Assembly (NCBI GenBank): GCA_002418285.1
Contig: DIDT01000070.1
Location: forward strand, 1-17,899
Direction: 5' to 3'
DNA length: 17,899 nt
From: Phycisphaerales bacterium UBA5793
GTDB lineage: Bacteria; Planctomycetota; Phycisphaerae; Phycisphaerales; UBA5793
In this document: positions 1 through 7,700 of the stretch, one piece after another
Numbering within the stretch: the first letter of the stretch is position 1
How the letters are laid out: each line of letters starts with the position of its first letter
The notes under the pieces: generated by a model
Databases searched by the model: none
What the model was told of the DNA's origin: nothing
Seen by the model: the letters and a program-made list of their open reading frames with translations, nothing else
Made by a program: the position numbers and the translations under genes

Positions 1-1297
1 GGGCGGCTTTGACGCCGATGACCACGATGAATCCCGCCATCACAATAACCAGTGCGTACACCACGCGAGCACGAAGCAGGACCAGCAGCAGGGCCACGCC
101 GGAAAAAGCAACACTGATGCCATACAAAACGAACACGGCTCCAACTGTGCCGAGTTTGGTCCGCTTGAGCATGTGGTGGAGGTGATTGTCATCGGGTGCG
201 GAGATGGGGACGCGATTGAGTCGACGCCGGATGATCGCCAGCGTGGTATCAAGGATTGGCAGTCCAAAGACGATAAGCCCGGCGAAAACGAGGTGTGTAA
301 AGCCGGACTCGCCCAGCAGCAGCACGATTACGATGACGGTGAAACCAACCAGCAGCGATCCTGCGTCACCCAGAAAAATCGTGGCCGGTTTGAAGTTGTG
401 CGGCAGAAAGCCCAGCGACGCCCCGAGCAGCGCGAAGCAGAGGATGACGCGCGTTCCAGTCAACTCGCCGGCCATCTTTGGGAACATCGACGCCACCACG
501 AGAGTGATGATCAGCAGCGATGCAGCCATGATGGCCGTGGTGCCGGTGAGCAGGCCATCGAGCCCGTCGATCAGGTTTGCCGAATTGCACCCGCCGAGCA
601 CGAAGACCCCGATGATGACGGCTCCGGTCCAGTAAACGAGATCGATGTGCGCCACACCCGAACCTGGCAGGATGTCGAGATGCGAGAAGTCGAGTGACAG
701 TCCCGCTGCCGAGTTGATGAATTCCTGGACGGGGTGGAGCAGTCCGGCCGCAACGCGACCGCCGATCTGTTCGTCCAGGGCGAGTACTGCCGCAGCGGTG
801 AACTGAAGCCCGATTTTGAGATTCGGATCCCAGTGAAAGACGTCGTCGAACAGGCCTGTAAACATGATGATTGCCATGGCAATCACGATGTTGAGTGGCA
901 CCGTGGCGAGCGAGGGGTGGTAGAGTGCAGTGATGTAGCTGGTCACGATGCCTGAAAGCAGGCCGGCAAACACCGCGACACCACCGAGGTATGCCACTGG
1001 CTCCCGATGCGCCTTGCGACCCTGGTCGGGCCAGTCCACGATCTTGGCCCCAAGCGCGATCCGCCGCACGAAGGGTGTCAGGATGAGCGTCACAAGAAAC
1101 GAGATCATGAACACGATCAAGTAGTCATTGATGACGGAGTTGGCGGTCAGGATGGCGCTGCCGGACTCGCCATTGGCGCCGGCAATGGGCAAGGCGCCAT
1201 CGGATGCGTGCAGGGCATCTGATAGGGCGGGATCCATGAGCGCAGAACCAAAGTCGCGCTGTGCCTGATCAACGATCTCGTAGAGGCCTGCGAGCAT
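1..1297 (-). CDS. WecA/MraY-family undecaprenyl-phosphate sugar-1-phosphate transferase (3' end beyond window)
   Basis: This is an integral membrane glycosyltransferase of family 4. Such enzymes move a HexNAc-1-phosphate from a UDP-sugar to undecaprenyl phosphate and so start a lipid-linked polysaccharide. I translated 432 codons; the frame stays open to the left edge, so the C-terminus is missing. Family motifs are in order: the Asp pair at 151-152 (FDDVFHWDP), the metal-binding NLIDGLDGL at 241-249, FLGDAGS at 308-314, and the HLHH motif at 372-375 typical of WecA rather than MraY. Many hydrophobic segments surround them. The chosen ATG has a GGGGGAG about 11 bases upstream and lies 6 bases after the epimerase stop, so the two are surely co-transcribed. 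About 55 mostly hydrophilic residues precede the first membrane helix. A later ATG at 1237 is possible but lacks a ribosome site. The exact sugar cannot be told. Confidence 0.9.
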   Translation of the reverse strand, partial: MLAGLYEIVDQAQRDFGSALMDPALSDALHASDGALPIAGANGESGSAILTANSVINDYLIVFMISFLVTLILTPFVRRIALGAKIVDWPDQGRKAHREPVAYLGGVAVFAGLLSGIVTSYITALYHPSLATVPLNIVIAMAIIMFTGLFDDVFHWDPNLKIGLQFTAAAVLALDEQIGGRVAAGLLHPVQEFINSAAGLSLDFSHLDILPGSGVAHIDLVYWTGAVIIGVFVLGGCNSANLIDGLDGLLTGTTAIMAASLLIITLVVASMFPKMAGELTGTRVILCFALLGASLGFLPHNFKPATIFLGDAGSLLVGFTVIVIVLLLGESGFTHLVFAGLIVFGLPILDTTLAIIRRRLNRVPISAPDDNHLHHMLKRTKLGTVGAVFVLYGISVAFSGVALLLVLLRARVVYALVIVMAGFIVVIGVKAA

Positions 1298-1303
1298 CGC
1301 AGC

Positions 1304-2347
1304 TTAGTCTCCCCCGGAGGCCGGCGAGGCGGTTGGCGCCGAGTCGCGTTGGCTGCGGCGGGCCTGTATCGAGGCGGCCAAGTCCCGAATCGTCTCGTCG
1401 ATGGTTATCGTCGGCTCGAATCCAGTGGCAGTTTTCAAGCGAGTGAGATCTGGCTGACGGGCGGCTACGTCCTCGAATCCGGAGCGATACGCCTGCGCAT
1501 AGGGGATCGTTTCTATCCTGCTTGAGCTATTTAGGACTTCGATCACCCGCTGGGCCAGTTCGCGAATACTCATGAGTTGCTCGCTACCCACGTTATACAC
1601 GCCCCCATGGCAAATCCGCTGGCGGACGAGCAGCGGGAGGGTGCGGGCCACGTCGCGAACGTCACAGAAGCAGCGTTGTTGAGAACCGTCGCCGAACACC
1701 TGGAGTGGCTCGCCATCCAGGGCTGCCTGGACAAATCGTGGCAGCACCATGCCCCATTCGCCGGATTGGCGCGGGCCAACTGTATTGAAGAACCTGGCCA
1801 ATACGACGGGCAGGCTGTGGCGAGCGTGGTAGGAGAGCCCAACGAATTCGTCCATCCCCTTGGCGTAGGCATAGGACCAGCGGGTCATTGTCGTGGGACC
1901 ATAAACGACATCATCGTCTTCACGAAAGGGAACCCGGTCCGATTTGCCATAGACCTCGCTCGACGAGGCCATGAGGACAGCGCAGGGTCGGTCACGCTCG
2001 TGCCAAGCGAGTGCAGCATCGAGTACAGCTGACGCGTTGCGCAGGCTGCCTTCGATCACCTCGAGCGGTCTTGCGAGGACGAGATCGACGCCGACGCCGG
2101 CCGCGAGGTGGTAGACCTCATCAAATCGTTCCGACTGGAGGTCCTTGATGGCATCGATCACGGGAGCGCGGAGCAGGGTGAAGCGATTGGCAGGCAGATG
2201 AGCCACGTTGCTGGGGCTGCCTGTCGAGAGATCATCGATGGCCACGACATGGGAGCCGCCAGAGATCAGCACTTCCGCGAGATGCGAGCCGATGAACCCC
2301 GCTCCTCCGGTGATGAGGGTCTTTGTGGACGGTGCGTTGCTCATCAT
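1304..2347 (-). CDS. NAD-dependent nucleotide-sugar epimerase/dehydratase (extended SDR)
   Basis: This cytoplasmic Rossmann-fold enzyme of 347 residues acts on a nucleotide sugar, probably to supply a precursor for the exopolysaccharide. The dinucleotide site GGAGFIGSH lies near the N-terminus, followed by an acidic end of beta-2 (VVAIDDLSTG) as expected for NAD. The catalytic Ser region is SSSEVYG and the Tyr/Lys pair is YAYAK. The later stretches FFNTVGPRQ and VFGDGSQQRCFCDVRDV are typical of the GalE / UDP-glucuronate decarboxylase / dTDP-glucose dehydratase branch. I chose the ATG at 2347 because GAGG sits 8 bases upstream and the fold starts soon after. A GTG at 2383 would add 12 residues. 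It lies about 100 bases after the Wzc-like gene and 6 bases before the WecA-like gene. Substrate and product (epimerase, dehydratase or decarboxylase) are not resolved. Confidence 0.9.
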   Translation of the reverse strand: MMSNAPSTKTLITGGAGFIGSHLAEVLISGGSHVVAIDDLSTGSPSNVAHLPANRFTLLRAPVIDAIKDLQSERFDEVYHLAAGVGVDLVLARPLEVIEGSLRNASAVLDAALAWHERDRPCAVLMASSSEVYGKSDRVPFREDDDVVYGPTTMTRWSYAYAKGMDEFVGLSYHARHSLPVVLARFFNTVGPRQSGEWGMVLPRFVQAALDGEPLQVFGDGSQQRCFCDVRDVARTLPLLVRQRICHGGVYNVGSEQLMSIRELAQRVIEVLNSSSRIETIPYAQAYRSGFEDVAARQPDLTRLKTATGFEPTITIDETIRDLAASIQARRSQRDSAPTASPASGGD

Positions 2348-2449
2348 GGATTCCGCCTCGATCCGATTCACGGCGCCAGTCACGGAGGCCTTTCGACGCT
2401 GCGCGCCGGGAGCCTGTCTTGAACCGCGATTCGTCGTCGAGACTGCGCC

Positions 2450-4663
2450 TCAGCTTTCGGCCCGTTGATACTGGTCCATCTGTCGGAGGTTGCGCTTGAG
2501 ATATCCGCCGGCTTCGCTGCGGGCTGCGTTGATGAGCACGCCGAGATGCTCCGGCTTGGCATCGCGCAGTTGGGCGATGAGTCGCGAAACCAATCCTCGT
2601 TCTTCCTGCATGCACCGGACGACGAGCACGGTTGCATCGACGTGATTGGCCAAGGTCTGCCAGTCGCCTGAGACGACAGCTGCGGGGGCATCAACCAGAA
2701 CGAAATCGAACTTCTGTCTGGCCTCGGTCATGATCCTGGCGAAGCGAGGCGTTGTTAACAGATCGACCTGTCGACTCGATTCACTGCCTGCCGTCAGCAC
2801 CGAGACCTTTTCCACGCGGGAGTCCTGTACGGCCTGATCGAGAGTGGCTGCTCCGTTGAGTACGTCGCCAAGGCCTGGTGACGCCGCAACACCGAACACT
2901 TCAGCAATGCGTGGGCGGCGGAAGTTGCCGTCGATAACCAGCACGCGCCGCTCGCTTCCGGCGAAGCACGCTGCCAAGTTTGAAATGAGAGCTGTGCACC
3001 CGGCGCCGGGCTGCCCACCGACGAGCATCAGCGAATGGAGGCCATGCTCGTTCATCTTGCGCGAAAGCGGCGCGTACACCGCGCGAATGCTTTCGGAAAG
3101 TACGCCGCGCGGCGCATCAACCTGCACCAGTTCGAGCCGCTTGGGCCGGGCCGGATCCTCGTCGATGTGCGGCACAACACCGATCACCTGGCCGTGTGGC
3201 AGCATGCCGACGCAGCCGGGGCCCTTGATGCGACGGTCAGTCATCTCGCGGAAGAAGATCCCGCCCGTCGTGAAACCTGCGACCAGAAGGACTCCCAGAG
3301 GGATCATCACGATCAGCTTGGGCCAAACCGGCATCGGATCGGCTACTGGCGGACCCACCAGAGTCGCTTGCAGCGTGTCTTGCAACTGACTTTCCATGAT
3401 GGCGCTGGTGATCTGCGCGTCGAGTGCGTCTCGACGAGCCTGAGCCCGTTCCTGATCCGCCTGCTTGGTGCGGACCCACTCGACCGCTTTCTGCAGGTCG
3501 TTCAGTTTTGCCTCGGCGGCGGCACGCTCCGTCTCCAACTGGGCAAGTACTTGTTGCAGACTGCGCGAGTTGTTCCGCAGAGTCTCAACCTGGCCAAGGA
3601 AGTTGCGGCGCATCACGGTGTCAAGTTCAGTATCGAGTTCCGATTCGGTGGCGCTCATGCGATCCTGGAGTCCCTGTACGTAGCGATGATTGTCCCCGAA
3701 TCGCTGTCGCGCATCGCGAATGCTGGTGCGCAACTGCACTATCTCGCTCTCAAGACGCACGATGTTGGGATCCTGCCTCGCGGCAGCTCGCTCATCATCG
3801 TTGAATGTCAACGACGGCTCATTGAGGCGCTGTTCCGCCCTCATCAGCGAACTCTGGACGATTTTGAGTGTGGACTCCTGCTGGCTGATCTGCTCGCGAA
3901 TGAGGCCCAGCTTGACGGCCTGATCTGAGTTCTGGATATCGAGATTGATATTGTCGCGCTCGATGCGAGATTCGATCTGGGTGCCGATTGATTGAATCTC
4001 GGCATTCAGTTTTTCTTTTTCGTCCGTGAACGTTCGCAGGATGTCCGACTTTCCTCGCTCCCTTTCCTTCGAAAGGTAGGACTTGTACTCCCGATTCACG
4101 GCGGTGAGGATCGCGACCAAGTCATCCTTGTTGCGTCCACGAATCTCAAGTTCAATCAGAAACGAACTGCCGATCTTGGGGTGGATGGCGTCCTGGAGAT
4201 CGGCGAGCGCGTTGTCGACCTGAATATTCTCGGATGAATCCATGTAGTCGCGGATCCACGACGTCTTGCGGACCTCCGGCGAGGTAATCGCGGGCTTGAT
4301 TACGTCGGTGCTGACCATGGCTGCGGCGGCGGTATTGATGGAGCGATCCATCTGGTCGCCGGACACCGTCGTCACATCGTTCACGGAGGCGAGATTGCGC
4401 TTGGGAAGATTGACTTGCCAGAAGGTTCGTGCTGCGAAGGTCGGGCCGATCCAGATCCAGATGAAGTGGGCGGCCAGTCCGACGCCCGCGCCGATGATGA
4501 CGCTCAGGGCAATCCACCAGAAGTACTGCCGCACGACGCGCACCGGATCGATCGTTGTCACCGACGAAACCGGGCGGGTGGGCGGCGCGGCCGGCTTGGG
4601 AAGGCGCGGCACTCCCGGGCGTGGGGGCGAAGTGGCCTGAGTCGAAGATTGCATCGTCGTCAT
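2450..4663 (-). CDS. Wzc-like polysaccharide co-polymerase with a degenerate BY-kinase domain
   Basis: This 737-residue inner-membrane protein should control chain length and couple synthesis to export through the Wza-like protein. A proline-rich cytoplasmic N-terminus is followed by a membrane helix at about 47-70, a Wzz-type periplasmic domain, long coiled-coil segments at about 195-425, a second helix at about 448-470, and a cytoplasmic P-loop domain at about 520-720. The P-loop is abnormal. At 549-557 it reads GGQPGAGCT, with Cys556 (codon TGC) where bacterial tyrosine kinases have the ATP-binding Lys. The Walker A' motif reads VLVIDGNFRRP, with Asn580 for the usual second Asp. Walker B (VLVDAP, Asp658) is kept. 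The C-terminus has only two scattered tyrosines (721 and 732) rather than a Tyr cluster. I infer a pseudokinase or weak nucleotide binder. An AAGGA lies 4-5 bases before the ATG, and the gene follows the TPR gene by 72 bases. Confidence 0.92.
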   Translation of the reverse strand: MTTMQSSTQATSPPRPGVPRLPKPAAPPTRPVSSVTTIDPVRVVRQYFWWIALSVIIGAGVGLAAHFIWIWIGPTFAARTFWQVNLPKRNLASVNDVTTVSGDQMDRSINTAAAAMVSTDVIKPAITSPEVRKTSWIRDYMDSSENIQVDNALADLQDAIHPKIGSSFLIELEIRGRNKDDLVAILTAVNREYKSYLSKERERGKSDILRTFTDEKEKLNAEIQSIGTQIESRIERDNINLDIQNSDQAVKLGLIREQISQQESTLKIVQSSLMRAEQRLNEPSLTFNDDERAAARQDPNIVRLESEIVQLRTSIRDARQRFGDNHRYVQGLQDRMSATESELDTELDTVMRRNFLGQVETLRNNSRSLQQVLAQLETERAAAEAKLNDLQKAVEWVRTKQADQERAQARRDALDAQITSAIMESQLQDTLQATLVGPPVADPMPVWPKLIVMIPLGVLLVAGFTTGGIFFREMTDRRIKGPGCVGMLPHGQVIGVVPHIDEDPARPKRLELVQVDAPRGVLSESIRAVYAPLSRKMNEHGLHSLMLVGGQPGAGCTALISNLAACFAGSERRVLVIDGNFRRPRIAEVFGVAASPGLGDVLNGAATLDQAVQDSRVEKVSVLTAGSESSRQVDLLTTPRFARIMTEARQKFDFVLVDAPAAVVSGDWQTLANHVDATVLVVRCMQEERGLVSRLIAQLRDAKPEHLGVLINAARSEAGGYLKRNLRQMDQYQRAES

Positions 4664-4685
4664 GGGATCCTTCCCTTCGTCAATG

Positions 4686-4700
4686 CACCGGTAACCGGTG
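4686..4700. promoter_or_regulatory. 15-bp palindrome between the TPR and Wzc-like genes
   Basis: CACCGGT and its exact complement ACCGGTG flank a single central A. This is the only structured element in the 72-base gap between the TPR stop and the Wzc-like start. In the leftward transcript it could fold as a short GC-rich hairpin with a 3-base loop, about 20 bases upstream of the ribosome site. It may tune translation or mRNA processing, or it may be a protein site. No T-run follows, so an intrinsic terminator is unlikely. The role is inferred. Confidence 0.35.
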
Positions 4701-4735
4701 ATCCGAAGAATGGTCCGTCGTCGTCGCGGTCGGCC

Positions 4736-7700
4736 TCAAAGGCCCTTGAGTAGCTCATCGATTTCCTTGACTCGATCCGCCCGGCCATCTTGCTGGGCGA
4801 GGTTGCGGGCCCGAGTCAATTCTCCCTTCGCCGCATCCACGTTTCCCTTCGCCGCCAACACTTGCCCCAGGTGCATGCGAGCCCCCGACTGATCCTGCCG
4901 CTGGTTCAGGCTGCTGCGCAGGATGCGCTCTGCCTCGTCCAGACGGCCGTTTCGGTACAGCACATAACCATAGGTATCCAGCACGGTCGCGTCGGCTGGA
5001 CTGGCGTCATAGGCCCGCTTGGCCGGTTCGAGGGCGGAGGCAGGGTCGTTGAGGTCATAGGCCAGAACGAATGCGAGATTGTTGAGCGTCTTGGGGTCCT
5101 CTGGCGCTACCTCGAGAAGCCACCGCCACGTCTCCACGGCCTTGCGTGCATCTCCGGTACTGTAGTAGGCATCGGACAGAATCCCTCCCACCTCGAACTG
5201 GAACTGGTGGGTCCGGAGTTCGTCGGCGGGCATCGTCTTGATCCTGGATTCCGCAGCCGCCATCTGTTCGATTCCGGCCTTGGCCACCGCCTTTGAATTG
5301 TCGCCACTCCCCATACGGGCCGAGGCAGAGTACAGAGCCATTCCGAGCAGAGCCTGCGGCCAGGGGTCATCCAACGAGCCGAACGAGGCTTCGCTCACCG
5401 CTTCGAATTGACTGGACGGAACGATCGCCGGCAGGTACCCGTACCACATTTTCAGAAGGCCGTCACGCGTCGCCGTGTCGGTGGTGGCCACGATCATCTC
5501 TGCGGCGGTGCGAAGGTTGGATTCAGCCGCGGCTTGGTCTCCAGTAAGTTTCTGTGCACGGGCGAGCAGCAATCGATGGACCGGACTATCTGAGACTTCG
5601 GATTCATACTTCCGGAGCAACTGGATCGCCTGAGTCGCACGCGGCGGATTGAGCTTCAGCAAGCCATCGACCAACTGGGCGAGTCGCTCGGGACTGAACT
5701 CCCTGTCGATCGCCTGCTGGTAGAAATCGACGTACTTGTCGGGGGGCGCGCCGGTCTGGCGCTCCAGATCGCCCCGCATCTCGTACCACATGGCATTGGT
5801 CGGATCCGATGCGATGCCCTGCTCGATAAGCACCCTGGCTGCGGCATAGTCCTGCTTGACGAACAAATTCTGTGCGAGCACCTGTCGCACCTTTTCATTA
5901 CGCGGCTCGATGTCAAGGATGCGGCGCCAGGCGGCCATCATTGCGTCGATATCGGGATCGGGTTCCCCGGTTGCCGGGTTGAGGCGTGCCCTGCCAAGAT
6001 CGACAAGAGTCCACAGGGGGTTTGCATTGCCCGGACTCAACTGCAGGGCCTGCTCGACGTCAGCCCGAACACGATTGGCACGTCCGATGTCGCCATCTTC
6101 GATGATGCGTCCAAGATTGAATCGTGCTCTGGCGGTGTAGACCCGTGAGTCCTGCGGATGCTTGGCGACGGCGTTGTTGAAGATGTTCTCCGCCTCGGCC
6201 GGGTTGCCATTGAGTAGCGTCAACTGTGCCCGAAGCAGGAGTGAGTCAACGGTCACTCCGCTCGCCTTTTCCTGTGCGTCGAGTAACTCTCCCGCACGCT
6301 TGCGGTGCTGTGCCGCTGCATTCGGCTGAGTCTTCGCTTGCTCGTTGGCAAGCGCCATGTGGAGGTTTATGATCTGCACACCGAGATCCGGGGAAGCTGA
6401 GCTGTCAACGAAGGCATGTTCGTAGGTTTCCAGAGCCGCTTCCCGCTTGTTGAGCGCCATGTAGATGTCGCCCAGCGCACGCTCGGCTTCGCGACGATTT
6501 GGATCCTGATACTGAATTGCGGCCCTGGCGGTCTCGATTGCTTTGTCAGTTTCTCCGGAGTTGACCTCGTACTGAACCAGGGAGAGCATGGCGCGCGTCA
6601 TGAGTTCGTTCGATGGCTTGGGTGTTGATTGAATGAACGCCAGCAGGGCGTTGCGGCCGTCGTCGAATTGCCCCTGCTTCGCATGCCAAATGGATAGCGC
6701 CTGCGCCACCAACAGTTGTTCGCTTTGGTCCTTCGGAACGAGCGAATCGAGCACGCTCTTCGCCTCGCCGAAGTTCTTATCGAGTTCATACAATTGAACG
6801 AGGGCGAGCGTGTTCTGAATGCCGCCCGTGCCATCGTCGTGCATGCGCTCGCGCTCTTTTATGGCCTCAGCGCGATCACCGTAATGCCCCTCCAGTTCCA
6901 GGTACTCGTCGTAGATACCGGCTTCCTTCGATGAATACGTCACGGCCCTGCGCATTGCATCGAGCGCCTTGGCGTATTCCCCGCGCTGCGCCTGCAGTTT
7001 CGCGAGTTCGCGAAGGGTGATGACGCTGGAGGGTTCCTTTTCAAGGGATTTTGTGAACGCCTCCATCGCTGCGGTGTAGTTGCCGGCATCACGGTAGGCG
7101 ACACCAAGCAATCGCCACGCCAAGCTGTCGTAGGGTTTCAAGTTGGTGGCCTGCAGCAGCGTGGCGATGGCGGCAGCGCTGTCGCCGGTTTGCAATTCGT
7201 ATCGACCTCGGAAGGTCAGCCCGTTTGCCAGATCAGCGTTCGTTTGCTGGGCGCGTTGCACGGCGCTTCGCGCGGCAGATAGGTCGCGTGCTGCCATCGC
7301 GGAAACGAAGTCCTGCTCAATGACCACTGGCGCATCAGGATCGATCGCCTTCGCTTTCTGGAACTCCGCTTCCGCCTCTTCAGCAAACCCGCTGATCAGG
7401 TAGAGTCGCCACTTGCCAATATGCCGGTCCAACTCGGATAGGGATGGTCGGTCATCCACGATTTGGCTCAGTACGGGCCGCAGATCTTCACCGGCAAGCT
7501 GCGCTCGGAAGATCCGAAGCGATTCCGACTTGGGGTATTTGCTCAGGGCCGACTCGACGTATTCAAGCGCCTTGGCCGTGTTCCCTTGCCCTTGTTCAAG
7601 CTGGGCGAGTTCGTAGACGACCTGCATATTCTCAGGGAAACTCTCGCGGGTTTTGAGCAGCAAGGCTCGGGCTTCATCCACTCGTTTGGCCGCCAGCAAG

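Noticed and set aside
2348..2383. A GTG start for the epimerase.
   Set aside because: The ATG at 2347 has GAGG at 8 bases and lies closer to the Rossmann motif.
3035..3928. A 297-codon open frame on the plus strand across the Wzc-like gene.
   Set aside because: It is antisense to a gene with clear domains and coiled coils. The protein has no recognisable motif, and such frames are common in GC-rich DNA.
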